DNA of 64,000 bases, taken from IMG/VR virus record IMGVR_UViG_3300048672_000430, positions 18,108 through 82,107 of that record. One strand, written 5' to 3'. Positions 6,719-15,273 of this stretch are shown here, piece by piece; the first letter of the stretch is position 1; each line of letters starts with the position of its first letter. A program made the translations under genes and the position numbers. A model generated the notes under the pieces. The model made no database searches and was not told where the DNA came from. It saw only the letters and a list, made by a program, of their open reading frames with translations. Source of the DNA: a virus.

Positions 6719-6898
6719 ATGGAAATTACAATCGAAGTTCTAAGTTCTAATAGTAATGCTTTAGAGCAAATTAAAATGGCATTTAATAGAAGAAATGGTC
6801 ATGATACAATCCCAAATATAATGAACGATATAGGTGAAGAATTGGGCTACGAGGTAGCTAATACAGACGACAAGTATTCGTTTACCGATAAGGAGTAA
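6719..6898 (+). CDS. Hypothetical 59-residue protein
   Basis: Begins with MEITIEVLSS, a likely beta strand, then a helix. No known domain. GAGG upstream of ATG. It heads the transcript that leads into the ligase module. Confidence 0.55.
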   Translation: MEITIEVLSSNSNALEQIKMAFNRRNGHDTIPNIMNDIGEELGYEVANTDDKYSFTDKE

Positions 6899-6901
6899 CC
6901 T

Positions 6902-6976
6902 TTGATTAGAGTAATGTTACTTATCTATTATCTACTTACAATATTAATTTTAATGACATTTATTAAATACTTATGA
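6902..6976 (+). CDS. 24-residue membrane peptide
   Basis: TTG start with AAGGAG six bases upstream, which favours it over the internal ATG at 6914. Almost entirely hydrophobic (LLIYYLLTILILMTF). Its stop lies just before the ribosome binding site of the first ligase gene, so translation may be coupled. Confidence 0.4.
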   Translation: MIRVMLLIYYLLTILILMTFIKYL

Positions 6977-6983
6977 GGTGAAA

Positions 6984-8438
6984 ATGAACTTAGAATCATT
7001 TACTGTTAAGGGTACAATAATTCAAACAAATAAAGACTTATATGGTGGTGGATATGGTGGCACATATATTTATAAGATCGTAAAGAGTGCCAAATTAAAT
7101 CCAGATAAAACATTCCTAACTAATCAACCAATTCTTGTAAACGAAGACAACAGGCGAATATATCCTTATCTAACAAATTCTAGATTATTAGAATTAAATA
7201 TTAAAGAAATCAAATGTGAAAAAACAATAAAAGAATTTAATAAAATTTTAGTTGACTCGAAAAGGAAAAATGCCTTTAAAAATCTAACCAACGGTATTGT
7301 AGAAACTTTAGGAAGCGACCCTGAAATTTTTGTGGTAGATGAAAACGATAAAGTAATTCCTTCTTATGAATTTTTAAATGGTAAAGATAATCCAAATTTA
7401 ACAGGAACATACAAGGAATTTAAAATAAATGGTAATTGTGGTGCAAATGTAAATCAAAAAATGTTTTGGGACGGTTTCCAAGCTGAATTTAATACAGATG
7501 CTCAAAGTTGTTTAGCCTGGGTATGTGACTCGACTGTACTCGGTTTACAATCCGTTTTGAAAGAAGCAAAAAAGTATAATCCAAATGCAAGATTAACAAT
7601 TCAAACAACAGTAGACATTGATAAGAATGTTCTAGATAACGCTAAACCTGAACATGTAGAGTTCGGTTGTATGCCATCGTTTAACGTATATAATATGTCA
7701 GGAATCAAGGCAGATGGTAGGTCGGTATCATTTAGATCAGCAGGTGGACATATTCACTTCGGTATGAGTGACTTAACTAAAACGAAAGCTAAAAGATATG
7801 TAAAGGCACTAGATAAGATTCTAGGTGTTGCATGTGTTTCATTGTTTAATACTTACGACGACCCTAGAAGACGTACTATGTACGGATTAGCAGGTGAATA
7901 TAGATTACCTGCACACGGTTTAGAATATAGAACATTAAGTAATGCGTGGTTATCTCACCCGCTTATTATGAATCTAGTATTTGAAATGGCTAGAAAGGTA
8001 ATAGGTGCAGAAGAGGACGAACAAATGCAATTCTGGGATTCAACAGAAGAAGAAACTATTAGATGTATCAATACATGTGATGTTGATTTAGCTAGGGAGA
8101 TTTTAGCAAGAAATAAAACAAACCTGATTAATCTCTTAAAATCTATAAGTTCTATAAGTTATAATGAAAATGCTGAATATATCTATAAAATTTTAATGTT
8201 AGGTATGCAATCGATCATTGAAAATCCTGATGATATATCGGGTAATTGGTCATTCGAAAATCTTTATAAAGGTCATTGTGATGCAGACGGTATGCAACTT
8301 ATTACAATAGATAATATACCAAATTATAGATTATTAAAAGATGAGAAGGTTACTGCGATATATGAACAACTAGCATTTAATATTAAGCAATTAGATAATG
8401 ATGAGGAAACTATGACATTGAAAGAAGTTATGGGGTAG
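6984..8438 (+). CDS. COOH-NH2 ligase, phiEco32 type 2 (glutamine-synthetase fold)
   Basis: 484 residues. LGSDPEIFVVDE (about 108-119), FWDGFQAEFNT, GGHIHFG (about 253-259) and LEYRTLSNAW (about 313-322) are the conserved blocks of the phage carboxylate-amine ligase family first noted in phiEco32. Members are predicted to form amide bonds with ATP through a gamma-phosphoryl-type intermediate; substrates are unknown. GTG 6978 is in frame, but GAGGTG is better read as the ribosome binding site of ATG 6984. It stands upstream of a second ligase, an amidotransferase and an ATP-grasp enzyme on the same strand. Confidence 0.85.
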   Translation: MNLESFTVKGTIIQTNKDLYGGGYGGTYIYKIVKSAKLNPDKTFLTNQPILVNEDNRRIYPYLTNSRLLELNIKEIKCEKTIKEFNKILVDSKRKNAFKNLTNGIVETLGSDPEIFVVDENDKVIPSYEFLNGKDNPNLTGTYKEFKINGNCGANVNQKMFWDGFQAEFNTDAQSCLAWVCDSTVLGLQSVLKEAKKYNPNARLTIQTTVDIDKNVLDNAKPEHVEFGCMPSFNVYNMSGIKADGRSVSFRSAGGHIHFGMSDLTKTKAKRYVKALDKILGVACVSLFNTYDDPRRRTMYGLAGEYRLPAHGLEYRTLSNAWLSHPLIMNLVFEMARKVIGAEEDEQMQFWDSTEEETIRCINTCDVDLAREILARNKTNLINLLKSISSISYNENAEYIYKILMLGMQSIIENPDDISGNWSFENLYKGHCDADGMQLITIDNIPNYRLLKDEKVTAIYEQLAFNIKQLDNDEETMTLKEVMG

Positions 8439-8441
8439 GTC

Positions 8442-8681
8442 ATGAATGAACTAAAGATTTTAATTTCAAATAGTGCATTGGTTTTAAATTACTACGATAA
8501 GGAACTTAAGAAATCTGCTATAAGAAATAAAGGCTTATATGATGTAAGCGATGAAAATCTACATAAAGTTTGTAATGATGTATTTAGTATGGTGATAGGT
8601 AAACCAACAAATTTTAGTTGGACGGATTGCCAAGCAATATTTGACTTAATAGAGCGTGATTATGAAATAAAGGATAAGTAA
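8442..8681 (+). CDS. Hypothetical protein in ligase module
   Basis: 79 residues, helical, three bases after the first ligase gene. RBS AGG before ATG. No motif recognised. Confidence 0.6.
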   Translation: MNELKILISNSALVLNYYDKELKKSAIRNKGLYDVSDENLHKVCNDVFSMVIGKPTNFSWTDCQAIFDLIERDYEIKDK

Positions 8682-8918
8682 ATGAATAGATTAGAAATAG
8701 CAATGAAAATTCTTCAATGGGAAGGTGATGCAATCACTAAACATAGAAAGTTTGTTGATAACTTTATTAATGAAAATGAATTTAATGAAGTCTTAAAAGA
8801 AGCAGCATGTATAGAATTAGGTATTGAAGAAATCGAATTTGAAAGAATGAGCGATGAAGAATTTTTTAATGTAATGTTTGAATATTCTCATAACAATACA
8901 GTTATGGTAGCAAGCTAG
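8682..8918 (+). CDS. Hypothetical acidic helical protein
   Basis: 78 residues, acidic, with ELGIEEIEFERMSDEEFF in the second half. It begins at the base after the previous stop, so translation is coupled. No family recognised. Confidence 0.6.
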   Translation: MNRLEIAMKILQWEGDAITKHRKFVDNFINENEFNEVLKEAACIELGIEEIEFERMSDEEFFNVMFEYSHNNTVMVAS

Positions 8919-8924
8919 GTAATT

Positions 8925-9143
8925 ATGCAAATATTTAACGTGTCTGCTGAGGTTATAAAAAAACCTAAAAAATGTTCGCATTGTGATAAATTAAAAGAAA
9001 CAGGTTCAAGTATGTACTTCGGTCATACAATTCTATTCTCATTAAACAATAACAAAACTAAAGAGTTGCATTGGACATGTGAGGAATGTGTTAAAACAAA
9101 ACATGGGTACTTGACAGAATGTTATTGTATGGATTATTTATGA
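8925..9143 (+). CDS. Small Cys-rich zinc protein
   Basis: 72 residues with CSHC (17-20) and CEEC (52-55) pairs, and a further CYC near the end, probably one zinc knuckle. No further domain; possible nucleic-acid or protein adaptor. Confidence 0.6.
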   Translation: MQIFNVSAEVIKKPKKCSHCDKLKETGSSMYFGHTILFSLNNNKTKELHWTCEECVKTKHGYLTECYCMDYL

Positions 9144-9271
9144 AAAGGTTTATAACAGAACACCACGATTTTTTAGTTGTGTTGTTAATTATGGGATTAT
9201 TCGCAAAAGCCCTGTTATTAATTTTTAATATATTAGGATCATATACTATAAATGAATACTTTATGAGGTAA
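9140..9271 (+). CDS. Single-span membrane protein, 43 residues
   Basis: ATG overlaps the previous stop (ATGA). A hydrophobic helix spans about residues 11-31. No family. Confidence 0.55.
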   Translation: MKRFITEHHDFLVVLLIMGLFAKALLLIFNILGSYTINEYFMR

Positions 9272-9274
9272 ATT

Positions 9275-9565
9275 ATGCACGCATTTGTAGAAGACATACT
9301 ACAATTCACTTTAAACAATAAGAAGCATCAACATTTTCAAGAAAAGGAAACAAGATATTCATTCGTTATATGTAATAGGAATATATATGCTCACGATAGT
9401 AGTGTGACATTACACAATGGTAAAACGGATATACATAGGAATTTTGATAGATTTAATGTGATTAAATCACCTCATAGATTACAGCCTATTTTTTTAAGTC
9501 GAGAAACTATGAGAGATTCTTATAAAAATAGACCATTTAGTGATTTGGTAAAAATAGTGGAGTAG
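9275..9565 (+). CDS. Hypothetical protein
   Basis: 96 residues, mixed helix and strand, basic overall, with RYSFVICNRNIYAH in the middle. That strand pattern resembles the mini-protein family near the ATP-grasp gene, but similarity is weak. RBS GAGG. Confidence 0.6.
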   Translation: MHAFVEDILQFTLNNKKHQHFQEKETRYSFVICNRNIYAHDSSVTLHNGKTDIHRNFDRFNVIKSPHRLQPIFLSRETMRDSYKNRPFSDLVKIVE

Positions 9566-9568
9566 TAA

Positions 9569-9745
9569 ATGGAAAAAATAAAACATATTTATTCAAAAGA
9601 ATTAGGTCAATTATTTATGAGAATGACCGACGAAGAATATTTCGATTGGTTGAAAACAAACGAAGTAGAATATACTAAACCATTATTGGAATTAATAAAT
9701 GAAGATAAGGCTAATCTAAGTGATGAAGATTATACAGATACATAG
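9569..9745 (+). CDS. Small acidic protein
   Basis: 58 residues; the middle MTDEEYFDWLKTNE and the C-terminus SDEDYTDT are acidic. Start three bases after the previous stop. No family. Confidence 0.55.
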   Translation: MEKIKHIYSKELGQLFMRMTDEEYFDWLKTNEVEYTKPLLELINEDKANLSDEDYTDT

Positions 9746-9754
9746 GGGAACATC

Positions 9755-9919
9755 ATGATAATAATACAATGCGATAACGATTTATGTGAAGCCGGAAATG
9801 AATGGTCTGAACATATTAATTATCGATTTAGTAATGATTATATAGATTACGATGATTTCTTAAATAATGTTTCAAATGAAGAAGAATATAGAATAATATG
9901 GGAGGATACAAATGATTAA
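9755..9919 (+). CDS. Small acidic protein upstream of amidoligase
   Basis: 54 residues starting MIIIQC, like the MxIxQ start of the mini-protein family, and with HINYRFSND. Overlaps the amidoligase start by eight bases. RBS AGGGGAA. Confidence 0.55.
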   Translation: MIIIQCDNDLCEAGNEWSEHINYRFSNDYIDYDDFLNNVSNEEEYRIIWEDTND

Positions 9920-11312
9920 TGTTGGATCAATAATAAAAATTAATGATGAACTTTGTCCAGAAAATGAACGCTCTAATAAAAGATTTCAATTCGGTGCTTT
10001 AAATTATATCGCAATTATGTTGGATTGGGAGTTTGAGGTAGTACGAGAATTTAAAGATGAGTTTCATGGTGACATGGTAGAATGTAAAATTACCAATAGT
10101 GATAATATCAAGTCAAACATTGTTCTTAGAACACAAGATACAGTGTTAGCTAAGTCAAATAAATTCAATTTAACTTATGAGATTATCGGTAAAACAGGAA
10201 GGTTTGATGCTGAGATAAGAGAACTCAAGAGAGAAGAAAATGATCTACTCTTAGTTCGTGCGGAAGAAAAAAGAAAAGGCACACCGATCACTGATAAAAC
10301 ACTTATTCAAAATTGGTCAGAAGTTAAATCAGTTAGAAATAAGATCAAGCGTTATCAAGAAAATACTGATAAAGTTTTTGTTGTCAAACATTCGTCTGGT
10401 ACTTACGAGATTGATTGTGCTGAGGAACAAATTCCAACAAAGCTTAGATCTTTAATTAGAAGTATGCGTGCTGATAGACGCAAAGTTTACCCTGTCACAA
10501 AAGAAATTGGTGGCGGTATGACATTAGAGAAATTAGGTAATGTCATGGTTAAACCTGGTAAGTTCCTGGAATTAAATGAGAAGTATGCTTTGAATATTAT
10601 TAAGGCACATAAGAAACCTACAACAAACGATAACTATGTTGGTATTGAAATTGAGATGTTATCACCTAAAAGTATTGAAGAAATGAATAAAGAGTTTATT
10701 AAGTCAAGATTACATAAGTATGTGAATGTTGGTACAGATGGTTCAATTAGAAGTGACATTAGTGGTGTTCATGCTATGGAATTGAGGGTATGTTTACCTG
10801 AAAACTTATTAGCTACTCATTTAAAAATGATTACAGAAGTATTACGTAAAACAGACTCTTATGCAAATCGTTCATGTGGTATGCACGTTCACGTTGATAT
10901 GAGAAATCGTGACCCTGAGCTATGTTACAGAAACTTCTTTAAAGTTCAAAATATTATGCTACAAGCTCAACCATTAACTAGACGTACAAACCAATACTGC
11001 AAACCTAGTACGATAGCTAGCAAAAAATTAAAAGACTTCTCAAGTAATGGTGATGATAACGTGAGACGACAAGCAATTAATACTGACTCGTATCATAAAA
11101 ACGATATGAAGACTATTGAGATCAGAGTACACGAAGGTGCTACTAAGTTCAAAGATATATTTAATTGGGTAAATTTCTTAGTTGCGACCGCTTCCCTTAA
11201 AAAAGATTTGGACGCACCTATTAATACTATTAAAGAATTAAGATCTGCTAATTTCGTAAATGAATTAGTAATTAATCATTTAAATGAACGTATTGAAGAG
11301 TATTCGGCTTAA
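9912..11312 (+). CDS. Putative amidoligase (second COOH-NH2 ligase)
   Basis: 466 residues. The C-terminal half has the amidoligase signature: VGIEIEML (about 242-249), GTDGSI, MELRVCLP, CGMHVHVD (about 321-328) and IEIRVHEG (about 401-408), the acidic and histidine positions that bind magnesium-ATP in this glutamine-synthetase-like fold. The N-terminal 240 residues, with a charged coiled region (about 98-155), are unassigned and may recognise the substrate. Members are predicted to attach amines or peptides to carboxylates. RBS GGGAGG. Confidence 0.85.
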   Translation: MINVGSIIKINDELCPENERSNKRFQFGALNYIAIMLDWEFEVVREFKDEFHGDMVECKITNSDNIKSNIVLRTQDTVLAKSNKFNLTYEIIGKTGRFDAEIRELKREENDLLLVRAEEKRKGTPITDKTLIQNWSEVKSVRNKIKRYQENTDKVFVVKHSSGTYEIDCAEEQIPTKLRSLIRSMRADRRKVYPVTKEIGGGMTLEKLGNVMVKPGKFLELNEKYALNIIKAHKKPTTNDNYVGIEIEMLSPKSIEEMNKEFIKSRLHKYVNVGTDGSIRSDISGVHAMELRVCLPENLLATHLKMITEVLRKTDSYANRSCGMHVHVDMRNRDPELCYRNFFKVQNIMLQAQPLTRRTNQYCKPSTIASKKLKDFSSNGDDNVRRQAINTDSYHKNDMKTIEIRVHEGATKFKDIFNWVNFLVATASLKKDLDAPINTIKELRSANFVNELVINHLNERIEEYSA

Positions 11313-11340
11313 TTATAATAAAACTAATATGAGGTAAAAA

Positions 11341-12558
11341 ATGTGTAAAGTTATGGTAATGACCGGGATAGAAAATAATGATCTAGCCCTGAGATTTATG
11401 AAAGCAGTAGCACCCAACATGTCAGTAGGTAATACCGACGGCATTGGGTACTCCGCAGTAAATTCTAAGAATCAACTGTTCATGGAAAAATGGCACGTTA
11501 ATAATAAGTTCTTAAATACGAACGATGTTGTAGACGCTAAGACTATTGAGGAATTAAAACCTTATGAGAATAGGATAGGTAAACTCCAATTAAATTACAC
11601 AAGTTATGGTGATGTAACAAGAGACGATCTTAGATCAGTGACTATGCACACCAGGTACGCAACATGTGGAAAAACATTTGAGAATACTCACCCATTTATT
11701 GAAAATGATATATCCCTTATTCATAATGGTGTTATTCAAAATTCTTTTACATTAGCATTAAATAAAAATTCAACTTGTGACTCCGAAAACGCTTTACAAT
11801 TATACAATAACTTACAAGTTAATTTGAGTAAGAAAAGTACAGACTATCAAAGTTTCCTAGATAAGTTAAAGGGTTATTGGGCATTTGCTTTTCTTGCAAA
11901 AGATTCTGAAGGTACATATCAACTAGATGTTGTTCGTGAGGGTGCACCATTATACTTTGCAAAGATTGAAGAAATCGGAGTTAATTGTGTTGTGTTTGCA
12001 ACAACAAAAGAAATCATCGAGATAGGTTGTAAAGAATTAGAGTTACCAGTTAGATCACAGATCTATCTACTAACTGAGTCTAACTATCACAGATTTAACG
12101 CATTAACAGGCGAGTTAATACTTAATAAACAACTCGAAGATTCTTTATTAAATGCTTCATCGTATAGCTATTCAAAAGTATTTAAATCAAATAAGACAAA
12201 GAAAAAAGAACCTTATCAACCACTAAATAATAACAACATAGATGAATACTATGACTACTACAATAGTCAAGAAAATTACAAGGATCTTACATCAGTAACC
12301 GATGAGTTCTTATTAGATTCGTTCTATGATATTAATGAGCCTTTAGTTGATAGACTTGATTCTTATGATAAAATGTTCGACACTGAGTATTTATCTAACT
12401 TTGAAGATCTAGCTATTAAAATCCGTGACTTCATAACAAAACAAGAATATAAAGAAGTTATTAGTTTTGCCGAAATTATCTTAATGTTAGACGCTTATAT
12501 TGCAAGTGAAAATATATCAGACCTTTATAAAGTATTTAGAAATAAACGTAGGGCTTAA
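11341..12558 (+). CDS. Class II glutamine amidotransferase with C-terminal extension
   Basis: 405 residues. The sequence MCKVMVMTG places Cys2 to become the N-terminal nucleophile after methionine removal. HTRYATCG (about 102-109), THPF and HNGVI (about 128-132) are the glutaminase signatures of GlmS/PurF/AsnB relatives. The domain should end near residue 250; the last 150 residues are unassigned and rich in Tyr, Asp and Asn (about 290-325). It would release ammonia from glutamine for one of the neighbouring ligases. RBS GAGG. Confidence 0.85.
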   Translation: MCKVMVMTGIENNDLALRFMKAVAPNMSVGNTDGIGYSAVNSKNQLFMEKWHVNNKFLNTNDVVDAKTIEELKPYENRIGKLQLNYTSYGDVTRDDLRSVTMHTRYATCGKTFENTHPFIENDISLIHNGVIQNSFTLALNKNSTCDSENALQLYNNLQVNLSKKSTDYQSFLDKLKGYWAFAFLAKDSEGTYQLDVVREGAPLYFAKIEEIGVNCVVFATTKEIIEIGCKELELPVRSQIYLLTESNYHRFNALTGELILNKQLEDSLLNASSYSYSKVFKSNKTKKKEPYQPLNNNNIDEYYDYYNSQENYKDLTSVTDEFLLDSFYDINEPLVDRLDSYDKMFDTEYLSNFEDLAIKIRDFITKQEYKEVISFAEIILMLDAYIASENISDLYKVFRNKRRA

Positions 12559-12561
12559 TTT

Positions 12562-12702
12562 ATGGACATAATACAATACAAATCAAGATACTATTGGTTT
12601 AGATTTAGAGAAAATCGCATTAACTTTTATTACTCTTCGGAAACCTTAATAGAAAGCGGAGGTAATGACCTTCCTTATTGTGTAATTAAAAACCTGGATT
12701 AA
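12562..12702 (+). CDS. Mini-protein of the Y-x-FRFR family, copy 1
   Basis: 46 residues: MDIIQY, then YWFRFRENRINFYYS, an SGGN turn and the C-terminus VIKNLD. The pattern recurs in the next gene and more loosely in several others. Predicted as a small all-beta protein. It lies between the amidotransferase and the ATP-grasp gene. Confidence 0.65.
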   Translation: MDIIQYKSRYYWFRFRENRINFYYSSETLIESGGNDLPYCVIKNLD

Positions 12703-12715
12703 TTTGGAGGTATAA

Positions 12716-12874
12716 ATGTATGACGTAGAATTGATACAGTATACTGAAAAAAGAACATTTTATTTTAGATTTCGTATTGATAATGTAAACTTTTATTGGA
12801 ATAAAAACTTTTCATCGATTATTAAATCCGGTGGAAATTACATTCCTCATAACATAATTAAAATAATAGATTAA
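12716..12874 (+). CDS. Mini-protein of the Y-x-FRFR family, copy 2
   Basis: 52 residues, clearly a paralogue of the preceding protein: IQYTEKRTFYFRFRIDNVNFYW, SGGNYIPHNIIKIID. RBS GGAGG. The shared aromatic strand, the SGGN turn and the hydrophobic-acidic end suggest one fold. Confidence 0.7.
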   Translation: MYDVELIQYTEKRTFYFRFRIDNVNFYWNKNFSSIIKSGGNYIPHNIIKIID

Positions 12875-12885
12875 CGGGAGAAGTT

Positions 12886-13044
12886 ATGTTGCTCACTCAA
12901 TATAATAAATTTATCAGTCCGTCTCTTAGATATATTTTTCGACTATCTTCAGATGGTTATATATATAACAATAATGGAAGATTACATGGATCGACTATCC
13001 CTGATGATGATAAACTATATCAAATAATAATGGAGAGAATATGA
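12886..13044 (+). CDS. Mini-protein of the Y-x-FRFR family, divergent copy 3
   Basis: 52 residues: LTQY, then LRYIFRLSSDGYIYNNN, ending IIMERI. Less similar than the two before it but of the same size and order of segments. Its stop overlaps the ATP-grasp start (ATGA). Confidence 0.6.
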   Translation: MLLTQYNKFISPSLRYIFRLSSDGYIYNNNGRLHGSTIPDDDKLYQIIMERI

Positions 13045-13796
13045 AATTCACAATACTATATAGTGGTCGTTCTTCTAAAACAGGAAGGGATTTATTAAAT
13101 AAATTCAAGCCTTTATCTAGAAAGGCATTTAGAAAACGAACAGAAAAACGATTCAATACTGATGTTATTTTAAGATGGGGGTCAACTGAGACTTTCAATA
13201 AGTTAAGAGGTAGGCTAGAACTAAACACTTTAGAAGCTGTCAGAAATGCAAGCAATAAGTTAATCATGATGCAAAAATTAGTTGAGGCTAATATTCCAAC
13301 CGCAGAAATTCTTTTCAATCCTTATAATCAATCTCAAGATGTTATAGACAATTATCGTGATGATAATGGTGGATTTTTTATCAGAGGTTCAAACGATTCA
13401 ATAAGATATGACGATAGTATTAATCCTAATGACAAGTATATATCTAAACCAATTGTAAATAAGCGTAGAGAATATAGAGTCCACGTATTCAATGGTGAAG
13501 TTATAGCTATCTATGAGAAAATTCCTAACGATGAGAATGTTAAGTTATTCAAATCATATAACTGTCATTTCGAATTAAAGAATATAGAAAATTGTAGGCT
13601 AACCGAACAAGATAAACAAGTTTGTATAGATGCTGTAAATAAATTAGGATTACTATTTGGTGGTGTAGATTTAATGCGAGATAAGAATAAGAAAGTCTTT
13701 GTTTCGGAAGTAAATAGTGCCCCGGCTTTAAATGGAACTAACATAGATAGATATGTAACCAAAATAAACGAGTACATTCAAGCGATGGGAGTTTAA
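13041..13796 (+). CDS. ATP-grasp ligase (RimK-like, phage type)
   Basis: 251 residues. The blocks FFIRGSND, REYRVHVFNGE (about 143-153), GVDLM (about 207-211) and EVNSAPAL (about 222-229) are those of the ATP-grasp fold, with the Glu and Asn that hold magnesium. The N-terminal VILRWG matches the phiEco32-type subgroup. It should ligate an amine or peptide to a carboxylate by an acyl-phosphate. Its four-base overlap with the mini-protein before it links the two. Confidence 0.85.
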   Translation: MKFTILYSGRSSKTGRDLLNKFKPLSRKAFRKRTEKRFNTDVILRWGSTETFNKLRGRLELNTLEAVRNASNKLIMMQKLVEANIPTAEILFNPYNQSQDVIDNYRDDNGGFFIRGSNDSIRYDDSINPNDKYISKPIVNKRREYRVHVFNGEVIAIYEKIPNDENVKLFKSYNCHFELKNIENCRLTEQDKQVCIDAVNKLGLLFGGVDLMRDKNKKVFVSEVNSAPALNGTNIDRYVTKINEYIQAMGV

Positions 13797-13797
13797 A

Positions 13798-13935
13798 ATG
13801 ATTGTGTTATTTCAAACAACAGACAAGCATCAGAATAATTATAGATTCTATTTACATAGATTTGCGGAAAATATATCGTTTGATGTGATATGTACGGTAA
13901 ATAAGTATCATAGTAACGCTATAATGGTATTATAA
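13798..13935 (+). CDS. Mini-protein, divergent family member
   Basis: 45 residues, MIVLFQTTDKHQ then NYRFYLHRFAENISFDV. Same size and same strand pattern as the proteins before the ATP-grasp gene. Starts one base after the ATP-grasp stop. Confidence 0.55.
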   Translation: MIVLFQTTDKHQNNYRFYLHRFAENISFDVICTVNKYHSNAIMVL

Positions 13936-14081
13936 TGAGTCTAATAATACTAATATCCCTTATACTTTTTTTATTCTCACCATTTGGTAGAATAGCCGTG
14001 ATGTATTTAGCCACCCTTATCCTGGAATCAATGTGGTTATTTATATTCATATTAATGATTGTCTTTCTTAAAAAGAGGTAA
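13935..14081 (+). CDS. Small hydrophobic membrane protein
   Basis: 48 residues with two hydrophobic stretches (2-15 and 22-44) and a KKR tail. TAATG overlap with the previous gene. No family. Confidence 0.55.
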   Translation: MSLIILISLILFLFSPFGRIAVMYLATLILESMWLFIFILMIVFLKKR

Positions 14082-14084
14082 GTA

Positions 14085-14381
14085 ATGAAATTTCCAATCT
14101 CTGTAATTAAAATAGATAACTATATGGTATTAATTAATAGTGGCGAAGTAACTAAAGACTTTATTTCAAATTTAAAAAAACTTGAGCTAACTAGAACTCC
14201 ACGTGATATGAAGATAGTATCGTGTGACTACCCAGCATTTAGTGGTCACACAATATACATAAGTGGTGATGACAGATCAAAACGATATCAAACATGTAAG
14301 ACTGCGTACAATGAGCCATTATTTAATAGCTATCAAGAAATAATAAAATATTATGCTAACAAAATGGGTTACGATGAGTAA
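14085..14381 (+). CDS. Hypothetical protein
   Basis: 98 residues, mixed alpha/beta, starting MKFPISVIKIDNYMVLINSG. GAGG upstream. No known domain. Confidence 0.6.
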   Translation: MKFPISVIKIDNYMVLINSGEVTKDFISNLKKLELTRTPRDMKIVSCDYPAFSGHTIYISGDDRSKRYQTCKTAYNEPLFNSYQEIIKYYANKMGYDE

Positions 14382-14601
14382 TAAAATAGATGATATGTTA
14401 GAAGAATTTATCTCAGAAGTATCTGAGAATTATACTGAAGATTCTGATGTAGAAGAGTTATTTAGAAACTCTATGAATAAGATTTTAACTAAAAAGAAAC
14501 AAGGTATAGGACATGTATTAAAGACTCAAGTAATGTTTGAGATTGAAGAAGACATGGCTTTGCCTATATTTCCATCAGAGGAAATGTATGACGAGGATTA
14601 A
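14374..14601 (+). CDS. Acidic helical hypothetical protein
   Basis: 75 residues if started at ATG 14374, which overlaps the previous stop; an upstream in-frame ATG at 14353 would sit deeper in the previous gene. Acidic, helical, no family. Confidence 0.55.
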   Translation: MSNKIDDMLEEFISEVSENYTEDSDVEELFRNSMNKILTKKKQGIGHVLKTQVMFEIEEDMALPIFPSEEMYDED

Positions 14602-14836
14602 GTATGTTAAAGAGAACGATACTTTAATTAGTCCAGTCTTTATAAACTACGAAGGTAAGAGATACCGTATTCTTATCCACACACAAAAGAACCATTACAC
14701 TGTAACAATCAGAACAACAACAGGAAAAATAGTAGAGGTTGTTAGTTGTGATGAATTATCCAAAGCAAAAAGAACAGCAAGAAACCTGATTATTAATAAA
14801 TATAATGTGAGAATCAAACACGAGGTTAGACGATGA
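14588..14836 (+). CDS. Small beta-rich hypothetical protein
   Basis: 82 residues from ATG 14588, chosen because AGAGGAA stands just before it; the frame is open further upstream. Contains YEGKRYRILIHTQKNHYTVTI, two likely strands, then a basic helix. No family. Confidence 0.55.
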   Translation: MTRIKYVKENDTLISPVFINYEGKRYRILIHTQKNHYTVTIRTTTGKIVEVVSCDELSKAKRTARNLIINKYNVRIKHEVRR

Positions 14837-14988
14837 AGATAGGTCAAGTTAGTGCACCATTTGAAAACTCAATACAATATTCATTTGCTTTAATATCTTT
14901 TGTTACTATGGATAGTGTTGTATTTGTTAGAGATATAGGCGGAATTAATTGTGTCATGAGAAAATATATTAAAATTATACAGGAGTAA
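14833..14988 (+). CDS. Mini-protein, MKIGQ member
   Basis: 51 residues: MKIGQVS, IQYSFALISF, then DSVVFVRD and a C-terminus YIKIIQE. Shares the MxIxQ start and the aromatic strand of the mini-protein family. Four-base overlap with the previous gene. Confidence 0.55.
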   Translation: MKIGQVSAPFENSIQYSFALISFVTMDSVVFVRDIGGINCVMRKYIKIIQE

Positions 14989-14991
14989 CAT

Positions 14992-15273
14992 ATGAGAACA
15001 ATAGGAGATAGATTAGCTGAATTAGACAAGACAGAATCAACAGTAGCTGATTTTAATAGAATATTCGATGATGTACCATTAACAAGATTCAAAGATACCG
15101 ATACAGTCTTAGTTGGTGAGATCACAAAAAATGCAACAACTAGACAATTATTAATTAACAATGTAGCTATTGAACATAGCTTTGAAAGGAGACTTACAAG
15201 TGAAAATGAAATTATTATTACTGACGACAATGTTATTAGCGACGACGATTTTTGGATGTGCCAGTTCGTCTAA
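14992..15273 (+). CDS. Hypothetical protein overlapping a nested lipoprotein gene
   Basis: 93 residues, acidic, alternating strands. RBS AGGAG. Its last 74 bases are shared, in another frame, with a lipoprotein gene, so its C-terminal sequence (EIIITDDNVISDDDFW) may be shaped by that overlap. Confidence 0.55.
   Translation: MRTIGDRLAELDKTESTVADFNRIFDDVPLTRFKDTDTVLVGEITKNATTRQLLINNVAIEHSFERRLTSENEIIITDDNVISDDDFWMCQFV

Noticed and set aside
13565-13777. Leftward frame opposite the ATP-grasp gene
   Set aside because: Antisense shadow of a well-supported enzyme gene.
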